In this document: one piece after another, positions 39,681-49,972 of the stretch
Layout of the letters: every line of letters begins with the position of its first letter
Position numbering within the stretch: position 1 is the stretch's first letter
Assembly: GCA_034435435.1 (NCBI GenBank)
Contig: DAOTXN010000052.1
Location: forward strand, 1 to 64,000
Length of the DNA: 64,000 nt
Direction of reading: 5' to 3'
From: DAOTXN01 sp034435435
Lineage (GTDB): Bacteria; Chloroflexota; Anaerolineae; S140-20
Notes under the pieces: generated by a model
The model's input: the letters and a program-made list of their open reading frames with translations, nothing else
Database searches by the model: none
What the model was told of the DNA's origin: nothing
Translations under genes and position numbers: made by a program

Positions 39681-42620
39681 ATGGAACTATCCGCTACTGA
39701 CCAAACCATGCAGCTTTTTGCGTGGCTATTGGCTTTGATAGAATTCATCCTGGCCGTGTACGTACTCTTTTTCAACGTCTGGCACACAGCCAACCGGCGA
39801 GTCAGTTTTTTGATCGCGCTGGCAACCACGAGTTCCTTTGCCACCGGCTCTCTAATAGGCGCGGGCAGTGCGGATCAGGCCAAATGGTCGGCGGCCCTGA
39901 TATCGGCCACCTTTCCGGCAACTATGGCGTGGTTGTTCATTGCCACCATCACTTTGCTCCAACCAGCCTGGTTCAGTACCCGTCTACGTACAGGACGCTG
40001 GCTCGTGTATAGCTTTGGAATACTACCTATCATTCTCACCCTTATAGATATCCAATCCGGCGCCAGTTTGTGGCACACACCGCTCGACGCCAGCACCTAC
40101 GCTGGAGGATACATCCATCTATCTGCCTATACACACGGCACATTGGCTCCCATCATCCGGGCGCTTTATCTCTATATCACACCTATCGCCACGTTCCTCA
40201 CCACACTATACGTGGCCCTGCGCGACAAAAAAACGTCCCCACCCATTCAACGACTGGCGAGACTGCTCGCCGGACAACAGATAGTCACGTTTGTCATACA
40301 ATTCGGCTTGGCGCGTTGGCTGGGTGATGAAATGATGATCCTGGTGATCAATGCTATTTGGGCGCTCACTTACGTCGCCGTTACTTTCCAGCAACCGATT
40401 ACGCGCCGCCAGTTGCAAAGAGGTCGCCTCCAGCCGCGCCTGACAGCGCTTATCATCGGAATCACTCTCCCCATCGTCCTGGGCGTCGTACTGTTTGTCA
40501 GTTCTCGCGCCAGCGACTTGCTTACCCAAAATGCCCTGGAGCGATTGGAAATGGCCAACCAAACGCTCAAGGCCAATGTGGAATTGTGGCTCGACCTCAA
40601 CGTTAAAGCGCTACAGGAGCTAGTTTCCCTGCCCGACATTGTCAGCATGGACCCTGAGCGACAAAAGCCTTTCCTAGAGGCAATGGCCCGCGCTTACCCC
40701 CATATGTATCTGGTCAGCACCACCAACATTCGGGGTATCAACATCGCCCGCAGCGACGCCGAAGAGCCCAAAGATTACCACGACCGCTTGTGGCAGATCG
40801 CGGCCCGTAACGGCGTCCCTGTCACGTTCGAAGTGCTCATTGGGCGGACATCAAATCAACCGGCGCTGGTCGCGTCCATGCCCATTCGCGGCGGCCTGGG
40901 GAGCATTGTCGGCGTAGCGATGTTTGCCAGCACTTTGACCGATCTTTCCGAGCAAGTTGAGGCCGTGCAGATCGGCGAAACTGGTTTTGCCTACGTCGTT
41001 GACGTCAACAACAAAGGCGTGGCACATCCCGACACCAAGACCGCCACCGAACTGCTAGACTTTAATGCCTATCCTCCGGTGTTTGAACTACGTAAAGGTC
41101 AGATCGGCCACTTTTCTTTCACTGATGAAAGCGGTCGGCGCTGGCGAGCTTATATGGACAAGCTGGATAACGAATGGGGTATTATCATCCAGCAACAAGA
41201 AGACGAGCTTTTTGCTACACTAGCGCAATTGCGCGGCATCTCTATTGGCGTCATAATGGTCGGCTCAACGATGCTGCTCATATTAGCTTGGCTCACCATA
41301 CGCCAGATCTTTCGCCCCATTGGCACGCTCACCGAGACAGCGGCGGCCATCGCCGGCGGCGACCTGGCACGCACTGCGCCAATAGCCAGCGACGATGAAC
41401 TAGGCGCATTGGCCCGGGCTTTTAACACCATGACGACCCGACTGCGTGTGCTTATCACCAGCCTGGAGCAGCGCGTCGCCGAGCGCACCCACGACCTGGA
41501 ACGGCGGCGAGCATATTTAGAGGCCTCTACCGAAGTAGGACGCGCCGCCGCCTCCATCCTCGACCCTGACCAACTGATCCGAGAGGTCGTCGAGATCATT
41601 CGCCAGCAATTCGACCTGTATTACGTAGGCTTGTTCCTACGAGATGAAACCGATGAGTGGGCGGTGTTGCAGGCCGGCACCGGCCAAGCCGGTCAAAAGA
41701 TGTTAGCGCGCGGTCACCGCATCCGCGTGGGCGAGGGGATGATCGGGTGGAGCATCGCCTATTCCCAGGCCCGGGTGGCCCAAGCGGCCAAAGCCGACAT
41801 GGTGCGGCTGGCCACTGCCGAATTGCCTGAAACCCGTTCCGAAGCCGCCATACCTCTGCGCTCTCGAGGGCGCGTCCTGGGGGCGCTAACTGTCCAAGAT
41901 AGCCGTCCCAACGCCTTTGACGAGAGCGCCATCGCCACGCTTCAGATTATGGCGGACCAGGTAGCCGTGGCTTTGGATAACGCCCGCCTGTTCACCCAGA
42001 GTCAGGAAGCCCTGACCAGCGCACGACGCGCCTACAGCGCACAAAGCCGCCAAGGGTGGGAAGAGTTGTTGCACACTATGGGCCAACTGGCCTTTCGCAG
42101 CGACGCTTATGGCACAACTGCGGTACACCAAATTCTATCGTCTCCAGAAATGGAACAGGCGTTGCGCGAAGGCCAGATCGTTCACAACCACACTAGCACA
42201 GGCACTGATGGAGAAGAATATATCCTCTCCGTCCCTATCAAGATTGGCGCTGACGTCGTCGGTCTACTCAACACACACAAGACTGCCCGCACAGGCGTGT
42301 GGTCGCAACGAGAGACAAGCCTGATGCAGGCTATCGCCGACCAAGTGGCTCTGGCGCTCCAGAGCGCCCGGCTTTACCAGGATAGCCAGCGCCGGGCTAA
42401 TCGAGAACAACTGACCCGGCAAATCACCGAAAAAATTCGCGCCACCCAAAACATAGAAACCATCGCCCAAACCGCTACCGAAGAATTGGCGCGGGTGTTA
42501 GGGACGTCGCGCGCCTTTGTCCAGTTGAATTTGCCAGTGCAGGATGGTCAAGATCGCTCCGAACCCACGGATTCCGCGGATAACGGAAAGACAGATGAAC
42601 CACACCTACCTGTCAAGTAG
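39681..42620 (+). CDS. Kinase-less membrane sensor: 7TM-like domain fused to Cache, HAMP, GAF, degenerate GAF
   Basis: 979 residues. The N-terminus has seven hydrophobic segments (1-240, AWLLALIEFILAVYVLFFNV onward). It is followed by another membrane helix (253-275), an extracellular Cache domain (285-510; LVSTTNIRGINIARSDAEEP, VEAVQIGETGFAYVVDVNNK), helix (525-545), HAMP (545-600), GAF1 (610-775), degenerate GAF2 (785-910) and half-GAF tail (NIETIAQTATEELARVLGTS). Two kinds of membrane input, intramembrane 7TM and periplasmic Cache, are in one chain, which is rare. The ATG at 39681 follows the previous stop by 2 bases, so translation is coupled. No output domain is attached. Confidence 0.83.
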   Translation: MELSATDQTMQLFAWLLALIEFILAVYVLFFNVWHTANRRVSFLIALATTSSFATGSLIGAGSADQAKWSAALISATFPATMAWLFIATITLLQPAWFSTRLRTGRWLVYSFGILPIILTLIDIQSGASLWHTPLDASTYAGGYIHLSAYTHGTLAPIIRALYLYITPIATFLTTLYVALRDKKTSPPIQRLARLLAGQQIVTFVIQFGLARWLGDEMMILVINAIWALTYVAVTFQQPITRRQLQRGRLQPRLTALIIGITLPIVLGVVLFVSSRASDLLTQNALERLEMANQTLKANVELWLDLNVKALQELVSLPDIVSMDPERQKPFLEAMARAYPHMYLVSTTNIRGINIARSDAEEPKDYHDRLWQIAARNGVPVTFEVLIGRTSNQPALVASMPIRGGLGSIVGVAMFASTLTDLSEQVEAVQIGETGFAYVVDVNNKGVAHPDTKTATELLDFNAYPPVFELRKGQIGHFSFTDESGRRWRAYMDKLDNEWGIIIQQQEDELFATLAQLRGISIGVIMVGSTMLLILAWLTIRQIFRPIGTLTETAAAIAGGDLARTAPIASDDELGALARAFNTMTTRLRVLITSLEQRVAERTHDLERRRAYLEASTEVGRAAASILDPDQLIREVVEIIRQQFDLYYVGLFLRDETDEWAVLQAGTGQAGQKMLARGHRIRVGEGMIGWSIAYSQARVAQAAKADMVRLATAELPETRSEAAIPLRSRGRVLGALTVQDSRPNAFDESAIATLQIMADQVAVALDNARLFTQSQEALTSARRAYSAQSRQGWEELLHTMGQLAFRSDAYGTTAVHQILSSPEMEQALREGQIVHNHTSTGTDGEEYILSVPIKIGADVVGLLNTHKTARTGVWSQRETSLMQAIADQVALALQSARLYQDSQRRANREQLTRQITEKIRATQNIETIAQTATEELARVLGTSRAFVQLNLPVQDGQDRSEPTDSADNGKTDEPHLPVK

Positions 42621-42644
42621 CGTAGCGGCCTGTTGGAGGCCATC

Positions 42645-44945
42645 ATGACTATTACACGCAGATTGCTCATACCGACCATTGCCTTTTTTGCGCTCATCCT
42701 AGTTGCTCTAGTTTTGATCAACACGTTCAGCATCAACCAAGTGTATCAAGATCGCGAAGAGGCCATTTTGAAAAACCTCTACCAGGCTTTACAGAGTCAA
42801 CTCAACGCGCAACAGGACTTTGCGTTGGCGTTGGCTACCGAAGTAGCCTATAACCCCGAAGTGCAGGCTGCATTTGCTGCGCGCGACCGCGACCGACTCA
42901 CCGAGTTGACGCTTCCCGCCTATCAACTGCTCAACCAGCAGTTCGATGTGCCCCAGCACCAATTCCACATCCCCCCGGCCACGTCTTATCTACGGCTACA
43001 TGCGCTAAATCAGTACGGCGACGATCTGTCATCCTTCCGCTTTACCGTGCTCGCAGCCAACGCGCAAAAACAGCCCGTGAGTGGTTTGGAAATCGGGCGC
43101 GGGGGATTGGGGGTGCGCGGTGTAGTGCCTGTTAGCTACCAAGGCCAACACATCGGCAGCGCCGAATTCGGCCTTAACGTGGACCTGACCTTAATACAAG
43201 CGTTGAAAGAGCAGTTTGGCGCCGATTGGCAAATCCTGCTTAGTCGCGGCCCGGCTCAAGTCGCGACCTTTGAAGGTGCTACCGGCGAAGCCGCAGGCCC
43301 CATCCCCGACCTGCTCCTCCAGGCCAGCACGCTCGAAACCCCTCTCTTCGGAAGTGATGACAGCTATCGGCGGGCGTTGGGTGGGAACATCAGCATCTCA
43401 CGTACCGGATCCCGCCAACACAACTATGCTATCCTCAGTGCGCCTCTTTTGGACTATTCGGACAACGTCATAGGAGTGGTCGATATCATCTCTGAACGCA
43501 CTGACGTTTTAACAGCCCAAAGCTCTCGTTTTATCCAATCCATGGGCATCGTGTTGCTGACTCTTTTGACTGGCGGCATCGGCGTCGCTGTGTACATCAC
43601 TCGCACACTACGCCCGATCAGTGCGCTGACCGCAGCCGCCACGGATATCGCGGCTGGCGACCTCCAACGCGCCGCCGAGGTCGAAAGCCAAGACGAGATC
43701 GGCATGCTGGCCCGGGCTTTCAACAGCATGACTGCGCAACTGCGCGAGCTGATCAACTCGCTCGAACAACGCGTGACCGAGCGCACACGAGACCTAGAAG
43801 AAAGCCACCATCGCATCCAGCGCCGAGCCGCCCAATTGGAAGCCTCGGCCCGGGTGGCCCACGCGGCTGCCTCTGTACTCGACCCGGACGAGCTCTTGCG
43901 CCAAATTGTCCATCTCATCTCCGATTCCTTTGGACACTACCACACGGGCATTTTCACTCTGGACGAGACCGGGCGCTGGGCCGTGTTGCGGGCCGCCAAC
44001 AGCGCAGGTGGACAGCGCATGTTAGCCCGTGGACACCGGTTAGAAGTGGGAGTGACGGGTATTGTAGGCAACGTCGCCCACACCGGCCACCCCCGCATCG
44101 CTCTCGACGTTGGAGCAGATGCTATTTACTTCGACAATCCCGATCTGCCAGAAACCCGTTCCGAAATGGCCCTGCCGCTCAAAGCTCGCGGTCAAACCAT
44201 CGGTGTCCTCGATGTGCAAAGCACTCATCCGGATGCTTTTGATCAAGAAGACATTGCCGTATTGAGCACCCTAGCCGACCAGGTCGCCGTTGCCCTGGAT
44301 AACGCCAGGCTTTACCAAGCCAGCCAAAACGCCTTGACCCAGGTACAGGCCATCCAGAGCCAATATGCACAGCAGGCCTGGCACACCTACGCCGATCAGC
44401 TCAAGCCACAGTTGTACGAATTTCGCCTCAAACGACCGGACGCCGGTGTATCAGACGACTCGCCTATTGTCACTCTTGACGCCGACAGCCCGACCCAAGA
44501 TGATCAAGCCACCATGTCCGTCCCGTTGCACGTTCACGGCCAAGTGATCGGCGCGTTAGGCTTGCAAGATGCGCCTGGCCGCACCTGGACCGACGATGAA
44601 ATCGCGCTCGTCGAAACCATTGCCGATCAGATTTCGCAAGCTATGGAGGCGGCCCGCCTGTTCGAAGAAACCCAACGCCGGGCGCAGCGAGAACAACTCC
44701 TCACCGCAATCACCGACAAGATTCGCTCTGCTCACGACATGGACGGCGTCCTACGCATCGCGGTGCAAGAGATGCGTCGCGCTCTGGGCGTGAGCCACGC
44801 CGCCATCCGCTTGGGCACTGAGACGCATTTGCAACGCACTTCAAAAACACCCGGCCCCACATCCGCAGTCCCAAAAAACGGTGATGCGTCGGAACCGGCG
44901 AGTGCCAAGCCCGAACTAGACGCAGGAGACGGCCGAGATGATTAA
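42645..44945 (+). CDS. Kinase-less membrane sensor: dCache_3-like, HAMP, GAF, degenerate GAF
   Basis: 766 residues from ATG 42645 with GGAGG 5 bases upstream. Membrane helix (9-30); extracellular domain (35-290) with ALNQYGDDLSSFRFTVLAAN and LEIGRGGLGVRGVVPVSYQG, a pattern of the dCache_3 double sensory domain; second helix (295-318); HAMP (318-370); GAF1 (395-555); degenerate GAF2 (565-690); half-GAF tail (DMDGVLRIAVQEMRRALGVS); acidic disordered end. No output domain is present. Its stop overlaps the start of the giant soluble sensor by 8 bases, tying their expression together. Confidence 0.84.
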   Translation: MTITRRLLIPTIAFFALILVALVLINTFSINQVYQDREEAILKNLYQALQSQLNAQQDFALALATEVAYNPEVQAAFAARDRDRLTELTLPAYQLLNQQFDVPQHQFHIPPATSYLRLHALNQYGDDLSSFRFTVLAANAQKQPVSGLEIGRGGLGVRGVVPVSYQGQHIGSAEFGLNVDLTLIQALKEQFGADWQILLSRGPAQVATFEGATGEAAGPIPDLLLQASTLETPLFGSDDSYRRALGGNISISRTGSRQHNYAILSAPLLDYSDNVIGVVDIISERTDVLTAQSSRFIQSMGIVLLTLLTGGIGVAVYITRTLRPISALTAAATDIAAGDLQRAAEVESQDEIGMLARAFNSMTAQLRELINSLEQRVTERTRDLEESHHRIQRRAAQLEASARVAHAAASVLDPDELLRQIVHLISDSFGHYHTGIFTLDETGRWAVLRAANSAGGQRMLARGHRLEVGVTGIVGNVAHTGHPRIALDVGADAIYFDNPDLPETRSEMALPLKARGQTIGVLDVQSTHPDAFDQEDIAVLSTLADQVAVALDNARLYQASQNALTQVQAIQSQYAQQAWHTYADQLKPQLYEFRLKRPDAGVSDDSPIVTLDADSPTQDDQATMSVPLHVHGQVIGALGLQDAPGRTWTDDEIALVETIADQISQAMEAARLFEETQRRAQREQLLTAITDKIRSAHDMDGVLRIAVQEMRRALGVSHAAIRLGTETHLQRTSKTPGPTSAVPKNGDASEPASAKPELDAGDGRDD

Positions 44946-47900
44946 CTCACCTCGCAAAACCAAACCAATCAAACCTTTCTCTCTCTTGCAGCGCGTCCAC
45001 CAAGCCAGCCGGGCCATTGCCGCCGCGCGCGACGAACCGGCCATCGGCCAGGCGCTTATAGCATTTGCCGCTTCGGGCGACGTACACGCTGCACGTTTGC
45101 TCATTTTTACTGACGATCACCCCCCCTCTATCGAAATGAGGGAAGGCTGGACTATCGATGATCGCCCGGCCCAACCTTATGGCGTTTGTCTGCCTCTGGA
45201 TGATTATCCATTACTGGAGTATATAACGGCAGACGAGCTTCTTATCTGTGAAAACGTCAAAACCGACGAACGACTAAACGAGCCTACTCGCACAATGATG
45301 GCTGTTTCCGGCCTGGAATCCTTTGCCGTCATTCCTCTCACTTCGACCGTAACCGATTCGTGGCTTGGCGCGGTCATCGTGGGACGCGACGATCCCTCCA
45401 CGTTCGACAAAGAGTTTGTCTACGCCTGGTGGACGCTGGCCGGTCAGGCCGCTGCTGCGCTAGAAAACCTGCGTCTGTTGGAGCGTGTCGAGCAAGACCG
45501 CCAACGCTATTGGGATCTGTACAATCACGCTCCCGACTGCTACTTTTCCATTGGACCTGATGGCGACTTGCTTGAATTCAACGACACAGGATTGCTGTGG
45601 CTGGGTTACGAACGTCAAGACGTGATCGGCAAAATGCGCATGCCCGACATCCTCGCATCACACAGCAAGCCGGCCTTTCTGGCCTTGTTTCCCCAACTCA
45701 AAACCCAGGGGCAAATCAGCAACGTTGAGATCGAATTTCAAAGACGTGATGGTACGATTTTCCCCGTTCTCATCGACGCCACTGCGCTTTACGATTCTGA
45801 TGGCAAATTCCTACGCGGACGAACTATTGCCCGCGACATCACTGCACGCCGCACGACCGAAGCCGCGCTTCGCGAGAGCGAAACAAAACACCGTTTACTG
45901 TTGAACAGCATCCTATCGCCCATCTTGGCCGTGCAAGATGACATGACTATCTTGTACTGTAATCAGACCTACGCCGACCTGGTGTTGCTGCCCGCGCACG
46001 CGCTAGAAGGCGCTAATCTATTGAGTGTGTTCCCGGACTTTGAAAAAACTGAATCGTATGCAGCCTTTATGCAGGCCCTCAGGACCGGGAAAAACCAAAT
46101 CGCTAGGGGCCCCCTGGGTCATCGCTACGTGGAAGCCTACATCTATCGCACTCCGTGGGGCATCCTATCGGTGGCCCAAGACGTGACCGAACGCGAACAG
46201 GCCACGGCCGAACGCGAGCGCCTGCTCACTGACTTGGGCAAACGCGCCCTTCAGCTTCAGACCGCGGCCCAAGTCTCTCGGGTGGCCAGCAGTATCATTG
46301 ATCTGAACGAACTGCTTCAACAAACCGTAGACCTGATTCGCGATCGTTTTAATCTGTACTATGCTGGAATTTTCTTGATCGACGAGCAGGGTGATTGGGC
46401 TGTTCTACGCGCTGGCACCGGCGAGGCCGGCCGCACCCAGATCGAACATCAACACAAGCTCCAAGTAGGTGGTGAATCTATGATCGGGCAGTGCGTGATC
46501 ACCGCCCAAGCACACATCGCTTTAGACGTCGGCGAAGAACCACACCGCTTTAACAATCCCTATCTGCCCGCCACACGCTCCGAAATGGCCCTACCGCTGA
46601 TCAACCGCGGCCAGGTCATTGGCGCAATGACGATTCAGAGCACTCAAGAAGCTGCTTTTTCCTCAGAGGACATTTCGGTCCTGCAAACTATGGCCGACCA
46701 ACTCGCCAACGCAATCCAAAATGCCCGACTGCATCAAGAGCAACAGCAACACGCTAAAAAACTGGCCGACCTACACGATGTGTCGGTAGAACTGGCCCAG
46801 GAGACGCAAGACCTGAACACGGTGTTCGATATCATCACCCGGCGCACGATGTCGCTGCTGGATGCCGATGGGGCCGGTGTGTGGTGGTGGCACGCGGACG
46901 AACAGGAACTAGAGCTTGTTTATACCTTGCAGGTGGGCGACGTGGCAATGACCGGGCGGAGGCTCAAACCCGGTGAGGGGCTGAGCGGACGCGCTTTTAC
47001 CGAGGGTAAACTTCAGATTGTAGACGACTATCTGGCCTGGACAGGAAGCGCCGCTGCATTTGACGACGCCCCTTTCTTTTCCGCTCTGGCCGCACCGATG
47101 ATCTGGCGTGGTCAGACCATCGGTGTTCTAGCTATCACACGCAGCCAACCGGGTTATCCCTTTGCCGCCAACGAGCAACACTTGGCCGAGTTAATGGCTG
47201 GCCAAGCCGCTGCCGTTATTCAAAACACCTTTCTTTTCCAACAAACACAACAACAACTCCAAGACCTGACGGTGCTATTAGACACTAGCGCAGCCGTCTC
47301 CACCTCGCTGGACACAGACCAAATCCTGCACACCACGGCCCAGCACATCACCCGCGCCCTGGCAGCCGATGGCTGCGCTATTTCCATCTGGGATCAGGAA
47401 CAAGACCTCCTCGTCACCCAGCTCGATTATGCTTGCCAATCCGACACAACCGTGACCGAAGCCGCCGGAACGACTTACCCTCTGGCCGATTATCCGGCTT
47501 CGCGCCAAGTGCTCATCACACGCCAGCCTCATGTCGTGCAGATCAGCGACCCCAATGCTGACCCAGCCGAAAAAGCATGGATGATCAGCCAAAAAATCGC
47601 TTCCGCGCTCATGGTTCCACTGATCGTACGGGACCAGGTGATTGGCATGTTGGAACTTGTGCAAGCTACGCGAAGCGGAGAACGTCCTTTCACGCCGAAT
47701 CAGATTGCACTGTGTCAGACCTTGTCTAACCAGGCGGCAGCTGCTCTGGATAATGCTCAACTGTTCAAGGAACGCTCTCAACGCGTCGAAGAATTGGCCG
47801 CTTTGAACACAGTAGCCACCGCCGCCAGCCGGTCGCTGGAAATTCAGGAACTCTTGGACGCCGCCCTCGATGCGGCCATCACGGCCTTGGGCTATGACGC

Positions 47901-49935
47901 CGGCCTGATCAGCCTCTACGACGAACCATCGGCCTGTCTTTATCTGACTTCACAACGCCATATTCCCGATCCGATGGTCAGGCACTTTGAACAGCACGGC
48001 CTGGGCGGAACCCTGTGTGACGTGGTTTTTCAAACCGGAAAGGCTCTGCTCATAAGCGACGTCTTGCAGGGTACTCCAGTAGACGTAAGCGGTCTCGTCA
48101 AAAATGGTCTGCGGGCGTATGCCGGCGCTCCCATTGTGCACCAGGACAAAATTCTGGGCACCGTCTGCCTCTTTCACCGCTCGGTCTATGAATTGAGCGC
48201 CGCCCGACTCGGCCAACTCGAAGCCATCGGGCGACAGCTTGGCGTTGGGGTTGAAAACGCACGCCTATTTGAAAGCGCCCAACGCGCCTCTACAGAACAA
48301 CAAAGACGCGCCGAAGAGCTGCGCGTCATCAACGAACTGGGCCAAACCTTGACCGCCATTCTCGACATCGATCAAGTGCTCTATGAAACCTACCAGGGCG
48401 TTTCGCGTCTGTTGGATACCACCAACTTTTACATTGGCCTGTACGATGCCGAGACCCACTCGGTCACTTTTCGGCTCAACATCACCGAGTCTGAAATCGA
48501 CAAGGAAATCACCACCATATCCGCCGACCGAGGTCTTACCGGGTACATTATCCGCAATCGCACCAGCCTATTGATCCCGGAGAATCTGCGAGATTGGCTC
48601 AAACAGCATGGCATGGAAAGCGTAGGGCAACCGGCTGCCTGCTGGTTGGGTGCACCGTTGATGGTGGGTGAACGGGTCATCGGTGTGATGGCCATACAAG
48701 ACTACCGCACACCGCTTCTGTACGACGAACATGACCGCGACGTATTTTTCACTATTGCCAATCAGGCAGCTGTTGCCATCCAGAACGCTCGATTGTTTGA
48801 CGAGACGCGCAGACGGATTGAAGAGCAGACCACGTTGGCTGAAATGGGCCGCACTTTGACAACCATGCTAGACGTAGCAACTATCGTCGAAAACATCTAC
48901 CAGTACACGGCCCGTCTGATGGACACCACCAACTTTTACGTCGCTATGTATGATCCAGAGACCGAGGAAGTATCGTTTCCACTGGCCATCGAAAAAGGAG
49001 AACGTGTCCCGTGGCGCTCACGACGGCTGGGTAAAGGGCTAACCGAGCGTGTCATTCACAGCCGTGAACCAGTGCTGATCGCAGAAAATATTTTCCAATG
49101 GCTAGCCAGTCAGGGCATAGAAGCCATCGGCGCAGAAGCGCAATCATGGCTAGGCGTGCCGATGATGATAGGTCAACAAGTCATAGGCGTTATTGCCGTT
49201 CAGAGCTACACCACACCTCGCCTATACAACAAGCGGGATCAAGATGCTCTCATTGCCATTGCTAACCAGGCCGCCATCGCTATCCAAAACGCCCGATTGT
49301 TCGAGCAGACCCAAACAGCCCTGGCCGAAGTAAAAGCCACCCACCGTCGCTACCTGCGCGAGCAATGGGAAGGCATATTAGATGCCACTCCCGACCGCGC
49401 CTGGGGTTACGTGGATGGGCCAGCAGGTCTGTCTCCCGCCGCTACCTTGTGGACAGACGAAATTGAACAGGTTATTGCTACCGGTGAGTTAGTCACCCTC
49501 ACTGGGCGCCCCAGTCAGGAGTCGAACCTATCGGACGGCCCCGCGTCTGACACGCCCCAACGCAGCGCCCTGGCTGCACCCATTCGCCTGCGCGGCCAAA
49601 CCATTGGCGTGCTAGACTTTTACAACGAGGGAGGCCAGCGTCGCTGGACCGACGACGATAAAGCGTTGGTCCAAGCCTTGGCCGACCAGATTGCCCAGGC
49701 CCTCGAGACCCAGCGCCTGTTCGAACAAACCCAGCGCCGCGCCTACCGTGAGCGCTTGACCAGTGAGATCGCCGGCAAGATCCGCGCCGCAAGTGACGTG
49801 CATAGCATATTGGAAACCGCCGCCGAGGAATTGGGACGGGCGCTGGGCGTGTCGCGCACTCTGGTCCATCTGGGTAGCTCGATAGATGGTTCCCAACTAG
49901 CGAGTTCTAGTGACACAGACGATAAAGAGGTTTGA
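44938..49935 (+). CDS. Giant soluble kinase-less sensor with about eight GAF and two PAS domains
   Basis: 1665 residues with no membrane segment. Order: GAF1 (20-185), PAS1 (195-310, NHAPDCYFSIGPDGDLLEFN), PAS2 (325-420, ILAVQDDMTILYCNQTYADL), GAF2 (450-610), GAF3 (620-780, DADGAGVWWWHADEQELELV), GAF4 (795-950), GAF5 (960-1120), GAF6 (1130-1290), GAF7 (1300-1455), degenerate GAF8 (1470-1600), half-GAF tail (DVHSILETAAEELGRALGVS). GAF6 and GAF7 are close tandem relatives (both with LLDTTNFYIGLYDAE/MDTTNFYVAMYDPE). No kinase, cyclase, EAL or GGDEF domain is found. It could gather several cytoplasmic signals. AGGAG lies 9 bases before the ATG. Confidence 0.85.
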   Translation: MINSPRKTKPIKPFSLLQRVHQASRAIAAARDEPAIGQALIAFAASGDVHAARLLIFTDDHPPSIEMREGWTIDDRPAQPYGVCLPLDDYPLLEYITADELLICENVKTDERLNEPTRTMMAVSGLESFAVIPLTSTVTDSWLGAVIVGRDDPSTFDKEFVYAWWTLAGQAAAALENLRLLERVEQDRQRYWDLYNHAPDCYFSIGPDGDLLEFNDTGLLWLGYERQDVIGKMRMPDILASHSKPAFLALFPQLKTQGQISNVEIEFQRRDGTIFPVLIDATALYDSDGKFLRGRTIARDITARRTTEAALRESETKHRLLLNSILSPILAVQDDMTILYCNQTYADLVLLPAHALEGANLLSVFPDFEKTESYAAFMQALRTGKNQIARGPLGHRYVEAYIYRTPWGILSVAQDVTEREQATAERERLLTDLGKRALQLQTAAQVSRVASSIIDLNELLQQTVDLIRDRFNLYYAGIFLIDEQGDWAVLRAGTGEAGRTQIEHQHKLQVGGESMIGQCVITAQAHIALDVGEEPHRFNNPYLPATRSEMALPLINRGQVIGAMTIQSTQEAAFSSEDISVLQTMADQLANAIQNARLHQEQQQHAKKLADLHDVSVELAQETQDLNTVFDIITRRTMSLLDADGAGVWWWHADEQELELVYTLQVGDVAMTGRRLKPGEGLSGRAFTEGKLQIVDDYLAWTGSAAAFDDAPFFSALAAPMIWRGQTIGVLAITRSQPGYPFAANEQHLAELMAGQAAAVIQNTFLFQQTQQQLQDLTVLLDTSAAVSTSLDTDQILHTTAQHITRALAADGCAISIWDQEQDLLVTQLDYACQSDTTVTEAAGTTYPLADYPASRQVLITRQPHVVQISDPNADPAEKAWMISQKIASALMVPLIVRDQVIGMLELVQATRSGERPFTPNQIALCQTLSNQAAAALDNAQLFKERSQRVEELAALNTVATAASRSLEIQELLDAALDAAITALGYDAGLISLYDEPSACLYLTSQRHIPDPMVRHFEQHGLGGTLCDVVFQTGKALLISDVLQGTPVDVSGLVKNGLRAYAGAPIVHQDKILGTVCLFHRSVYELSAARLGQLEAIGRQLGVGVENARLFESAQRASTEQQRRAEELRVINELGQTLTAILDIDQVLYETYQGVSRLLDTTNFYIGLYDAETHSVTFRLNITESEIDKEITTISADRGLTGYIIRNRTSLLIPENLRDWLKQHGMESVGQPAACWLGAPLMVGERVIGVMAIQDYRTPLLYDEHDRDVFFTIANQAAVAIQNARLFDETRRRIEEQTTLAEMGRTLTTMLDVATIVENIYQYTARLMDTTNFYVAMYDPETEEVSFPLAIEKGERVPWRSRRLGKGLTERVIHSREPVLIAENIFQWLASQGIEAIGAEAQSWLGVPMMIGQQVIGVIAVQSYTTPRLYNKRDQDALIAIANQAAIAIQNARLFEQTQTALAEVKATHRRYLREQWEGILDATPDRAWGYVDGPAGLSPAATLWTDEIEQVIATGELVTLTGRPSQESNLSDGPASDTPQRSALAAPIRLRGQTIGVLDFYNEGGQRRWTDDDKALVQALADQIAQALETQRLFEQTQRRAYRERLTSEIAGKIRAASDVHSILETAAEELGRALGVSRTLVHLGSSIDGSQLASSSDTDDKEV

Positions 49936-49972
49936 ACAGTATCACTTGCTCACTCTGTCAAGCGAGGCATAA

